The notes under the pieces: model-generated
Told to the model about the DNA's origin: nothing
The model's database searches: none
Seen by the model: only the letters and a program-made list of their open reading frames with translations
Part shown: piece by piece, positions 1-6,394 of the stretch
How the letters are laid out: every line of letters starts with the position of its first letter
Position numbering within the stretch: position 1 is the first letter of the stretch
From: Tepidimonas sp. UBA997
GTDB lineage: Bacteria; Pseudomonadota; Gammaproteobacteria; Burkholderiales; Burkholderiaceae_C
Assembly (NCBI GenBank): GCA_002291945.1
Contig: DBAZ01000081.1
Coordinates: 1-13,854 of the forward strand
Reading direction: 5' to 3'
Length of the DNA: 13,854 nt
Translations under genes and position numbers: made by a program

Positions 1-58
1 GAATTTCAAGGGTTAATTGCCGAGTCTATAGGATGTCGACTCGATCGTTAACGCGATC

Positions 59-86
59 ACGCCGAAAAATCGACAAACGCCGAAAA
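59..86. repeat. 10-bp direct repeat upstream of the rpsU promoter box
   Basis: The decamer ACGCCGAAAA occurs at 59-68 and again at 77-86, a spacing of 18 bases start to start. The second copy ends 16 bases before a TATAAT box, where a -35 element would lie, and no good TTGACA-like -35 is visible. A tandem regulator site is possible but is inference; chance repetition cannot be excluded. Confidence 0.4.
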
Positions 87-102
87 GGTCGTGCGACGTC
101 GC

Positions 103-108
103 TATAAT
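103..108 (+). promoter_or_regulatory. TATAAT -10 box, candidate rpsU promoter
   Basis: A perfect sigma-70 -10 hexamer lies in GC-rich DNA about 130 bases before the rpsU start. No recognisable -35 sits 16-18 bases upstream. Transcription from here would give an rpsU leader of roughly 120 bases that includes the hairpin at 129-160. Confidence 0.5.
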
Positions 109-128
109 GTTGAGCTTTGCTGGCAAAA

Positions 129-160
129 CCCCGTCGGCCGTGATCACCTTCAAGACGGGG
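129..160 (+). other. Hairpin in the rpsU 5' leader
   Basis: CCCCGTC at 129-135 is perfectly complementary to GACGGGG at 154-160, with an 18-base loop. The loop holds the palindrome GTGATCAC (140-147). No U-tract follows, so it does not look like a terminator. Ribosomal-protein mRNAs often carry autoregulatory leader structures; a role here is inference. Apart from this hairpin, the repeat and the -10 box, nothing else was recognised in 1-237. Confidence 0.4.
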
Positions 161-237
161 AAAACTTGCCGCGGCGCGGTTTCGGGGCCCGATCTTCCCT
201 GAACACCGACGCGGCGCAAATCGGAAACCATGAGCTA

Positions 238-450
238 ATGACCACCATCCGCGTTAAAGACAACGAACCTTTTGATGTCGCCCTGCGCCGCTTCAAGCGC
301 ACCATCGAAAAACTGGGCCTGCTCAACGACCTGCGCGCCCGCGAGTTCTACGAAAAGCCCACCGCCGAGCGCAAGCGCAAGAAAGCCGCTGCCGTCAAGC
401 GCCACTACAAGCGTGTGCGCTCCATGCAACTGCCCAAGCGCCTGTACTGA
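238..450 (+). CDS. rpsU: 30S ribosomal protein S21 (bS21)
   Basis: Encodes 70 residues, the normal length for bS21, a small basic protein of the 30S platform needed for efficient initiation. The start MTTIRVKDNEPFDVALRRFK, the middle EFYEKPTAERKRKKAA and the very basic C-terminus are typical of the family. The ATG at 238 was chosen because homologues start at this MTTIRV; the reading frame stays open further upstream but is not S21-like. A short ATG-AGC-TAA lies just before the start in another frame. The Shine-Dalgarno is weak (GGAAAC about 10 bases upstream). The gene follows a structured leader and is followed by an intrinsic terminator. Linkage of rpsU to yqeY is common in proteobacteria. 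Confidence 0.97.
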   Translation: MTTIRVKDNEPFDVALRRFKRTIEKLGLLNDLRAREFYEKPTAERKRKKAAAVKRHYKRVRSMQLPKRLY

Positions 451-484
451 TTCGGTTGCCGGCTAGGACGTTGCCGCACCCCGT

Positions 485-517
485 AGCCCGCAGGAGGACG
501 CTCTGGCGGGCTTTTTT
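485..517 (+). terminator. Intrinsic terminator after rpsU
   Basis: The stem AGCCCGC (485-491) pairs with GCGGGCT (506-512), and six T residues occupy 512-517. This is a textbook rho-independent terminator 34 bases after the rpsU stop. It should separate high-level rpsU expression from yqeY-murI, at least partly. Confidence 0.85.
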
Positions 518-554
518 GTTTGCATGTTCCCCAGCCCATACGGGATCACACACC

Positions 555-1019
555 ATGACGCTCAAAGACCAGATCACCGAAGACATGAAAACCGCCATGC
601 GGGCCAAGGACGCCGAGCGCCTGGGCACCATCCGGCTGTTGCTGGCGGCCATCAAACAAAAGGAAGTGGACGAGCGCACCACGCTGGACGACGCCGCCGT
701 CATCGCCGTGCTCGACAAACTGATCAAGCAGCGCAAGGACTCGATTGCGGCCTACGACCAAGCCGGGCGCACCGACTTGGCCGACAAAGAGCGGGCCGAA
801 GCCACGGTTTTGCACCACTACCTGCCCGCACGCCTGAGCGCCGAAGCCATTGCCGAAGCCGTCCAGGGCATCGTGCAGACTTTGGCAAATGAACTGGGCC
901 GCCCGCTGGCCGCTGCCGACATGGGCAAGCTCATGGGTGCGGCCAAAGCCGAACTGGCGGGCAAGGCCGACATGGGGCAGGTGTCGGCGGCGGTGAAGGC
1001 GGCGCTGTCGTCGCGCTGA
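555..1019 (+). CDS. yqeY: GatB/YqeY domain-containing protein
   Basis: Encodes 154 residues, close to the usual 147-155 of the YqeY family. The N-terminus MTLKDQITEDMKTAMRAKD, the segment LGTIRLLLAAIKQKEVDE and the LPARLSAEAI/MGKLMGAAKAELAGKADMG C-terminal region are family hallmarks. The fold resembles the C-terminal tRNA-binding tail of GatB, which suggests a tRNA or amidotransferase-related role, but the function is not established. The ATG at 555 gives the conserved MTLKDQI start, although the frame is open upstream; no strong Shine-Dalgarno is visible. It lies downstream of the rpsU terminator and ends one base before murI, so the two are probably cotranscribed. Confidence 0.9.
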   Translation: MTLKDQITEDMKTAMRAKDAERLGTIRLLLAAIKQKEVDERTTLDDAAVIAVLDKLIKQRKDSIAAYDQAGRTDLADKERAEATVLHHYLPARLSAEAIAEAVQGIVQTLANELGRPLAAADMGKLMGAAKAELAGKADMGQVSAAVKAALSSR

Positions 1020-1020
1020 C

Positions 1021-1824
1021 ATGACGGCAGCCCGCGCGTCCGCGCCCATCGGCGTCTTTGACTCCGGTGTCGGCGGGCTGTCGGTGCTGCGCCAGATCCA
1101 CACCCTGCTGCCCCATGAGGTGCTGATCTATCTGGCCGACTCGGGTCATGCCCCCTATGGCGACAAGAGCGCCGACTACATCGAGGCGCGGGCGGTTCGG
1201 CTGATCGAGCATTTGCAGACACTGGGTGCGAAAGCCATCGTGGTGGCCTGCAACACCGTCACTGGCCTGTGCATCGATGCGCTGCGACAACGGTTTGCCG
1301 AATTGCCCATCGTCGCCATCGAGCCAGCGGTGAAACCGGCCGCGCTGGCCACCCGAAGCGGGGTGATCGGGGTACTGGCCACCCGCCAGACGGTGGCCAG
1401 CCCGGGGTTGGCGCGTTTGGTGCAAACACACGGCCACGGCAAGCGCATCGTGCTGCAAGCCTGCCCCGGCTGGGTGGAGCGCGTCGAGGCCGGGGAACTC
1501 GATGGCCCAGCCACCGAGGCCGCCGTGGCGCAGATCGTCCGACCCTTGCTCGATCAGGGGGCCGACACACTGGTGCTGGGCTGCACCCATTACCCTTTTC
1601 TGGTGCCGGTGATCAGCCGACTTGCTGGCCCAGCCGTGCAGTTGATCGACCCTTCCGCCGCCGTGGCGCGGGAACTGCGTCGGCGCCTGCTGCAAGCGGG
1701 GCTGGCCGCCCCAGCCAGCCCGACGCCGCCCCCGGTACAGTTCTGGAGCAGCGACCACCCGATGCAAGCCGCCACACTCATCGGCCGACTCTGGGGTGAA
1801 GTCGTGCGCCCTGCAAGCTTGTAG
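1021..1824 (+). CDS. murI: Glutamate racemase
   Basis: Encodes 267 residues, normal for MurI, the cytoplasmic cofactor-independent enzyme that interconverts L- and D-glutamate for peptidoglycan. Motifs seen: IGVFDSGVGGLSVL (residues 10-23), ADSGHAPYG (39-47), catalytic Cys77 in ACNTVTG, and second catalytic Cys188 in LGCTHYPF. The first cysteine motif is ACNTVT rather than the commoner ACNTAT, a conservative change. The start is one base after the yqeY stop, with no clear Shine-Dalgarno, suggesting translational coupling. The gene converges on pmbA, with 178 bases between the stops. Confidence 0.96.
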   Translation: MTAARASAPIGVFDSGVGGLSVLRQIHTLLPHEVLIYLADSGHAPYGDKSADYIEARAVRLIEHLQTLGAKAIVVACNTVTGLCIDALRQRFAELPIVAIEPAVKPAALATRSGVIGVLATRQTVASPGLARLVQTHGHGKRIVLQACPGWVERVEAGELDGPATEAAVAQIVRPLLDQGADTLVLGCTHYPFLVPVISRLAGPAVQLIDPSAAVARELRRRLLQAGLAAPASPTPPPVQFWSSDHPMQAATLIGRLWGEVVRPASL

Positions 1825-1955
1825 GACACCATCCGCCTTAGCTCTGCGCGGAAAGCCCATGCCGACGAAAGCAAGCCATACCGTCAAGCCAACACTTGAC
1901 CCAAAAAACCGCTCCAAATGAACGCCGACAGTCATTGGGGTCGTTGCCCGAGCCA

Positions 1956-1979
1956 GAGAAAGAACGCTGCGGCGCAGCG
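1956..1979 (-). terminator. Candidate terminator of pmbA
   Basis: CGCTGC (1965-1970) pairs with GCAGCG (1974-1979) around a GGC loop. Read on the minus strand, the hairpin is followed by TTCTTTCTC (1964-1956). It lies 24 bases past the pmbA stop, which fits termination of that gene, but the T-run is interrupted. Nothing else was recognised in the 178-base murI/pmbA spacer. Confidence 0.4.
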
Positions 1980-2002
1980 CCAACGGCGCAACCGAGTCGT
2001 CC

Positions 2003-3439
2003 TCAGCTCCCCGCCACCTTCATCCGGTTGATCAGGATCGAGCCCACATTCTTGGCCCCGTAGGCGTATTCGTCGGCCCCGATGGCGTCTAGCCCCTCGA
2101 ACATGTCCTTCAGGTTGCCAGCGATGGTGATTTCTTGCACCGGGTAGGCGATTAGGCCGTTTTCGACCCAGAAACCCGACGCGCCGCGCGAGTAGTCGCC
2201 GGTGACGTAATTCACGCCCTGCCCCATGAGTTCGGTCACGAACAGGCCCGTGCCCAGCTTGCGCAGCATGGCATCGAGGTCGTCGCCCTCCTGCGTCTGG
2301 CGGCTGCGCAGATACAGGTTGTGCGATCCACCCGCATTGCCGGTGGTGCGCATGCCGAGCTTGCGGGCCGAATAGGTGCCCAGGAAATAGCCCTTCACGC
2401 ACCCGGCGCTGACCACTTGGCGGGCCACGGTTTTCACGCCTTCGTCGTCAAACGGCGCACTGCCCTTGCCGCCCAGAATCAGCGGGTCTTCGAACAGGTC
2501 GATGTGTCTGGGGAATACCTGGCGGCCCAGGCTATCGAGCAGGAAGCTGGTTTTGCGGTAGAGTGCGCCGCCGCTGATGGCCTGCACCAAGGCCCCCAGC
2601 AACCCGGCTGCCAGGGGTGCCTCAAACAGCACCGGGCATTCGGTGGTGGCGATCTTGCGCGGGTGCAGGCGCGACAGGGCACGCTCGGCCGCGTAACGCC
2701 CCACCGCTTCGGGGCTGGCCAGATCGGCCGGGTTGCGCATCGAGCTGAACCAGTAATCGCGCTGCATATGGGCCCCTTTGCCCGCAATCGGCGCGACCGA
2801 AAAGCTGTGCCGCGAACTGGCGTAGCCACCGCGAAAAATCCCCTCCCGGCCACGCTCGCCGGCGCGCATGTGCTCGGTGTAAAAGTGCGACTGCTGGGCC
2901 GACACCCCGGCCCCTTCGCTGTTGCGTATCTGCTTGCTGGTGGCCAGCGCAGCAGACTCGCAGCGCAAGGCCCACGCCATCGCCTCTTCGGCGCTGATAG
3001 CCCAGGGGTGGAACAGTTCGAGGTCGGGGTAGCTGTTGGCCACGTCCTGCTCGTCGGGCAGACCGGCCACCGGGTCGGCGGCGGTGTAGCGGGCAATGTC
3101 GTAGGCGGCCTGCACCGTCTGGCAAATGGCGGCGGGGCTGAAGTCGGAGGTGGAGGCGTTGCCGCGCCGTTGGCCCAGATACACCGTCACGCCGAGGGAT
3201 TTGTCGCGATTGCGCTCGACGTTTTCGAGTGCCCCTTTGCGCACCGACACACTCAAGCCCGCGCCCTCCGACACCTCGACCCCGGCATCGCTGGCACCGA
3301 GTTTGCGAGCATGGCTCAGCGCCACGTCGGCCAGCCCTTCAAACTGTTGCCGGTGGTACTGAAAACCGGGCTCGGGCGCGGGCCAGTCCGGGGTCTTGGG
3401 CAGCGCAGCGCGCTTGGCGGAGGTGGATGTCTTGTTCAT
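2003..3439 (-). CDS. pmbA: Metalloprotease PmbA/TldE (TldD partner)
   Basis: Encodes 478 residues, some 30 longer than E. coli PmbA, mainly through an N-terminal extension (MNKTSTSAKRAALPKTPDW). TldE/PmbA joins TldD in a heteromeric zinc protease that matures some microcins and degrades unfolded peptides. The conserved ARYTAADPVAGLPDE and FLLDSLGRQVFP are present, as is a block at residues 403-428 with ELMGQGV, GDYSRGASGFWVENG and EITIAGNLKDM. As expected for TldE, the zinc-binding HExxxH of TldD is absent; no tldD lies in the window. The ATG at 3439 is the only Met near the family N-terminus; the frame runs open another 645 bases upstream, but that part overlaps darP and is not PmbA-like. 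Transcription diverges from darP. Confidence 0.96.
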   Translation of the reverse strand: MNKTSTSAKRAALPKTPDWPAPEPGFQYHRQQFEGLADVALSHARKLGASDAGVEVSEGAGLSVSVRKGALENVERNRDKSLGVTVYLGQRRGNASTSDFSPAAICQTVQAAYDIARYTAADPVAGLPDEQDVANSYPDLELFHPWAISAEEAMAWALRCESAALATSKQIRNSEGAGVSAQQSHFYTEHMRAGERGREGIFRGGYASSRHSFSVAPIAGKGAHMQRDYWFSSMRNPADLASPEAVGRYAAERALSRLHPRKIATTECPVLFEAPLAAGLLGALVQAISGGALYRKTSFLLDSLGRQVFPRHIDLFEDPLILGGKGSAPFDDEGVKTVARQVVSAGCVKGYFLGTYSARKLGMRTTGNAGGSHNLYLRSRQTQEGDDLDAMLRKLGTGLFVTELMGQGVNYVTGDYSRGASGFWVENGLIAYPVQEITIAGNLKDMFEGLDAIGADEYAYGAKNVGSILINRMKVAGS

Positions 3440-3460
3440 GCTGGCGGCTATGATACTTGG
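3440..3460. promoter_or_regulatory. Overlapping divergent promoter region of pmbA and darP
   Basis: Only 21 bases separate the two start codons. TATGAT at 3449-3454 can serve as a -10 for darP. Its complement, offset by one base, reads TATCAT (3455-3450) for pmbA. For pmbA, TTGGTG at 3480-3475, inside darP, is a possible -35 with a 19-base spacer. Start sites 6-7 bases past these boxes would fall near or at the start codons, implying leaderless or nearly leaderless mRNAs. The boxes are seen; their use is inference. Confidence 0.4.
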
Positions 3461-4108
3461 ATGGCAAGAAAACCCACCAAAGGCTACTTCGTCAAAGGCC
3501 ATTTCGTTGCCGAAGGTAGCGAGCTGGACCTGGAGCTCAAACGCGAGCTCAAGGGCGACGTCGAAGTCAGCAAAACCGATCTCAAGAAACACAGCGACCA
3601 ACTCCAGCAGTTGGGCACCGCGCTGCTCACCCTGCGCCAGGGGCTGCTGGACCAACTCGGCCTGCCGGACAAGCTGCTCGAAGCCATCGCCGAAGCCAAG
3701 CGCATCAGCAACTTCGAGGGCAAACGCCGCCAGATGCAGTTCATCGGCAAGCTGATGCGCAAGCTCGACGACGACACCGTGGCGGCCATCGAGGCAGCGC
3801 TCGACGTGCAGCACCAAGGCAGCGCCGCCGACACCCTGCGACTGCACCAGGCCGAGCAGTGGCGCGATCGGCTGCTTGCCGACGACCTCGCCCTGCAGGA
3901 CTGGCTGGGGCAAGACCCCGACGCCGACCTGCAGCACCTGCGCTCCCTGATCCGGCAGGCCCGCAAAGACGCCCAGGAACCAGCCGCTGCCGAACACCCC
4001 GGCGCAGCGCAGCGGCACGGCAAGAGCTACCGCGACATTTTCCAGCTCGTCCGCACCCGCCTGGATGCCCAGGCCCAGACCCAAGCCCAGCCCCAGGAGC
4101 CCGCATGA
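3461..4108 (+). CDS. darP: Ribosome biogenesis protein DarP (YjgA family)
   Basis: Encodes 215 residues against about 183 in E. coli YjgA, with extra residues at both ends. DarP/YjgA binds late 50S precursors and helps build the peptidyl transferase centre. Conserved segments seen: EVSKTDLKKHSDQLQQLG (35-52), AKRISNFEGKRRQMQFIGKL (79-98), RDRLLADD (135-142), DPDADLQHLRSLIRQARKD (152-170) and KSYRDIFQLVR (188-198). The last 15 residues are a low-complexity AQAQTQAQPQEP tail. The ATG at 3461 begins a basic MARKPTKGYF start; no Shine-Dalgarno is evident in the 21-base spacer. The stop overlaps the mogA start (ATGA), so the pair is likely translationally coupled. Confidence 0.93.
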   Translation: MARKPTKGYFVKGHFVAEGSELDLELKRELKGDVEVSKTDLKKHSDQLQQLGTALLTLRQGLLDQLGLPDKLLEAIAEAKRISNFEGKRRQMQFIGKLMRKLDDDTVAAIEAALDVQHQGSAADTLRLHQAEQWRDRLLADDLALQDWLGQDPDADLQHLRSLIRQARKDAQEPAAAEHPGAAQRHGKSYRDIFQLVRTRLDAQAQTQAQPQEPA

Positions 4109-4701
4109 ACCGCCACGACCCGGTGCGCATCGGCATCGTTTCCGTCAGCGACCGCGCCAGCAGCGGCGTCTATCCAGACAAGGGTCTGCCCGCCCTGCAG
4201 GACTGGCTCAGCCGCGCCCTGCAAAACCCGATCACCTTCGAGCCACAGCTCATCGCCGACGAACAGGCCGTGATCAGCCAGACGCTGATCGAGCTGGTGG
4301 ACGCGGGCTGTGCGCTGATACTGACTACCGGGGGCACCGGCCCGGCCCAGCGCGACGTGACGCCCGAGGCCACGCTGGCCGTGGCGCACAAGGTGATGCC
4401 CGGCTTTGGCGAGCAGATGCGCCAGATCGGCCTGCATTTCGTGCCCACGGCCATCCTGTCGCGCCAGGTGGCGGTGATCCGCGAGCAGACCCTCATCATC
4501 AACCTGCCGGGGCAGCCCAAGAGCATTGCCGAAACGCTCGAAGGCCTGAAAAGCGCCCACGGCGAGCCTATCGTTCAGGGTATTTTTGCCGCCGTGCCCT
4601 ACTGCATCGACCTGATCGGCGGGCCGTACCTGGAAACCCACGCCGCCGTTTGCCCGGCCTTCCGGCCCAAGAGCGCGATCCGGCCAGCGGCCCAAGCCTG
4701 A
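4105..4701 (+). CDS. mogA: Molybdopterin adenylyltransferase
   Basis: Encodes 198 residues, matching E. coli MogA (195). MogA activates molybdopterin by adenylylation before MoeA inserts molybdate. Seen: IGIVSVSDRASSGVYPDKG (9-27), the MPT-binding TTGGTGPAQRDVTPEAT (74-90), MPGFGEQMRQIGLHFVPTAI (98-117), INLPGQPKSIAETLEG (132-147) and the C-terminal FRPKSAIRP. The line-up with MogA rather than MoaB is close along the whole length. The ATG at 4105 overlaps the darP stop by four bases. No other molybdenum cofactor gene is in the window, so coexpression with darP looks incidental. The gene converges on cysE. Confidence 0.95.
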   Translation: MNRHDPVRIGIVSVSDRASSGVYPDKGLPALQDWLSRALQNPITFEPQLIADEQAVISQTLIELVDAGCALILTTGGTGPAQRDVTPEATLAVAHKVMPGFGEQMRQIGLHFVPTAILSRQVAVIREQTLIINLPGQPKSIAETLEGLKSAHGEPIVQGIFAAVPYCIDLIGGPYLETHAAVCPAFRPKSAIRPAAQA

Positions 4702-4738
4702 AAGCCGGGGCCGGGCCGCCGCCCCACCCCAGCGGCTT
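4702..4738. terminator. GC-rich hairpin between convergent mogA and cysE
   Basis: AAGCCG (4702-4707) pairs with CGGCTT (4733-4738), and inside it GGGGC (4707-4711) can pair with GCCCC (4721-4725). It fills the whole spacer between the two stops and overlaps the cysE stop codon. There is no T-run on either strand, so it is at best a weak or Rho-assisted bidirectional terminator. Confidence 0.4.
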
Positions 4739-5504
4739 ACTTGCCCACGAGGTCGTTGAGTTTTTGGGCCTCGAAGTGCTCGACCTTGGCCGCATCGGCG
4801 GGCAAGTCGGGGGTTTTGGAGCAGGCCAGCTTTTCCATCGCCTGCCACAGCAGGGCAATCTGGTGTTCATGCCCGGCGGCGTTGTCGATCAGTCCGCGCA
4901 GAGCCTGCGACAAAGGGTCGTCGTTCTGCGTCACGCCATAGGCGGAAAAGCCCATTTTCGACGCCACCGCTTCGCGCACGGCGTCTGCCTCGGCCTGGAT
5001 GATGCGCGCCGGGTTGCCGACGGCGGTGGCCCCGGGCGGCACGGGTTTGGTCAGCACCGCGTTGCTGCCCACCCTGGCCCCATCGCCCACGGTGAAGCCA
5101 CCCAGCACCTTGGCCCCGGCCCCGACCACCACATTCTGGCCCAAGGTGGGGTGGCGCTTTTCGCCCTTGTAGAGCGAGGTACCCCCCAGCGTGACGCCGT
5201 GGTAGATGGTGCAGCCATCGCCCACTTCGGCGGTCTCGCCGATCACCACCCCCATGCCGTGGTCGATGAAGACCCGGTTGCCGATGCGGGCACCGGGGTG
5301 GATTTCGATGCCCGTGAGCCAGCGGTTCCAGTGCGAGATCCAGCGCCCCAGCCATAGGAAGCCGCCACTCCAGCAGGCATGAGCCAGGCGGTGCAACACC
5401 ACCGCATGAAAACCCGGGTAACAGGTCATCACCTCCCAGCGCGAACGCGCCGCCGGGTCGCGCTCCAGGATGCAATCGATATCGGATTTCATGCGGGCAA
5501 ACAT
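4737..5504 (-). CDS. cysE: Serine O-acetyltransferase, short form
   Basis: Encodes 255 residues. The enzyme acetylates L-serine with acetyl-CoA, the first committed step of cysteine synthesis. It is the short N-terminal type (as in Bacillus), lacking most of the helical N-terminal domain of E. coli CysE. Left-handed beta-helix hexapeptide repeats span about 65-165. Seen: EIHPGARIG (67-75), catalytic His82 in IDHGMGVVIGET, VTLGGTS (104-110), KRHP with His118, and the PVPPGATAVGNPARII loop. Glu67 replaces the catalytic-dyad Asp of E. coli, as is usual in short forms. The C-terminal tail of about 85 residues is long and ends in Lys, not the Ile that docks in cysteine synthase. Start: MFARMKSD; Met5 is the alternative, neither with a clear Shine-Dalgarno. 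The gene starts 9 bases after the trmJ stop, so the two form an operon. Confidence 0.95.
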   Translation of the reverse strand: MFARMKSDIDCILERDPAARSRWEVMTCYPGFHAVVLHRLAHACWSGGFLWLGRWISHWNRWLTGIEIHPGARIGNRVFIDHGMGVVIGETAEVGDGCTIYHGVTLGGTSLYKGEKRHPTLGQNVVVGAGAKVLGGFTVGDGARVGSNAVLTKPVPPGATAVGNPARIIQAEADAVREAVASKMGFSAYGVTQNDDPLSQALRGLIDNAAGHEHQIALLWQAMEKLACSKTPDLPADAAKVEHFEAQKLNDLVGK

Positions 5505-5513
5505 GTCAGCAGT

Positions 5514-6293
5514 CTAGCGCTTCGCACGGGCAGCGGTCTGCAACATGGCGCGCGCCACCCCGCGCAGGATGTGGACTTCGGCCTCGGTGGGCTGCGCACG
5601 GTTGAGCAACTGGTTGAGCCGGGGCAGCAGTTTTTTCGGTGCTTGCGCGTCCAGAAAGTCCAGCGCAAGCAGCGCTTGCTGCCAATGATCGAGCAGGCCA
5701 GCTACGGCCTGGGCATCGGCGGGGCGGTCGGCCGGTGCCTGTCGCTCGTGCGTTTGGGCCGCCGCCGCGACCGTTGCACAGCCCCCCAGCGCCAGCCGCC
5801 ATTCGTAGGCCAGCAGTTGCACGGCAGCCGCTAGGTTGAGCGAGCCGTAGCCCGGCGCGGTGGGTATGCTCAGGCAAACGTGGCAGCGGTAAACGTCGGC
5901 GTTGCTCATGCCATGGCGCTCGGCACCGAACAAAAAGGCCATGCCCCCGCCACCCTGCAGCGCAGGCTCGTCGTGCCAGCGGGCCAGGTATGCGCGCGGG
6001 GCCTCTGTGGGCGGCCCGAAGTCGCGCGGCGTCATGGCGGTGGCGCACAGGTGCGTCATGCCGTGCAGCGCCTCGTCGAGCGTACCCACCACGCGGGCGC
6101 GCACCAGCACGTCGGCAGCCCCGCTGGCGCGCTGCAGCGCTTCGTCGCGTTGCAGCACATCGGGCCAGCGCGGGCGCACCAGCACCAGATCGTCAAACCC
6201 CATCACCTTCATGGCGCGAGCCACGGCCCCGACGTTACCGGCGTGACTGGTCTCGATCAGGATGAAGCGGGTGGCAGGAAGCTGCGTCGTCAT
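5514..6293 (-). CDS. trmJ: tRNA (cytidine/uridine-2'-O-)-methyltransferase TrmJ
   Basis: Encodes 259 residues from the chosen start (E. coli TrmJ is 246). TrmJ is a SPOUT-fold, SAM-dependent enzyme that 2'-O-methylates position 32 of several tRNAs. Seen: FILIETSHAGNVGAVARAMK (10-29), the trefoil-knot motif LFGAERHGMSNAD (121-133) and IPTAPGYGSLNLAAAVQLLA (143-162). The C-terminal helical region KKLLPRLNQLLNRAQPTEAE is also family-like. The frame is open to 6362, but the first 23 residues would overlap the suhB promoter region and precede the conserved N-terminus, so the ATG at 6293 is preferred. It leads a two-gene minus-strand operon with cysE and diverges from suhB. Confidence 0.94.
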   Translation of the reverse strand: MTTQLPATRFILIETSHAGNVGAVARAMKVMGFDDLVLVRPRWPDVLQRDEALQRASGAADVLVRARVVGTLDEALHGMTHLCATAMTPRDFGPPTEAPRAYLARWHDEPALQGGGGMAFLFGAERHGMSNADVYRCHVCLSIPTAPGYGSLNLAAAVQLLAYEWRLALGGCATVAAAAQTHERQAPADRPADAQAVAGLLDHWQQALLALDFLDAQAPKKLLPRLNQLLNRAQPTEAEVHILRGVARAMLQTAARAKR

Positions 6294-6337
6294 GGGCAAG
6301 TTGCGCGGGCCAAAGTGCGCGGGAATGAGGTGGCCGC

Positions 6338-6343
6338 TAAAAT
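6338..6343 (+). promoter_or_regulatory. Candidate -10 box of suhB
   Basis: TAAAAT lies in the 101-base divergent spacer between trmJ and suhB (6294-6394), 51 bases before the suhB start, a reasonable leader length. No convincing -35 is seen 16-18 bases upstream, and no clear promoter for trmJ was found. Confidence 0.4.
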
Positions 6344-6394
6344 GCTGTATTGTCGCTGTCATCGCACAGCCCCTCGTTGTTCCTCACACAATTC

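Noticed and set aside
931..1983. 350-codon open frame on the minus strand across murI
   Set aside because: It is the antisense shadow of yqeY/murI in GC-rich DNA; no domain is recognisable, while the plus strand encodes a complete MurI with both catalytic cysteines.
2321..3460. Long plus-strand open frame upstream of and in frame with darP
   Set aside because: It lies antisense to pmbA, which has full family motifs. The DarP-like sequence begins only at MARKPTK (3461).
3440..4084. Upstream extension of the pmbA frame
   Set aside because: The translation is compositionally odd, overlaps darP antisense and has no counterpart at the PmbA N-terminus; ATG 3439 is sufficient.
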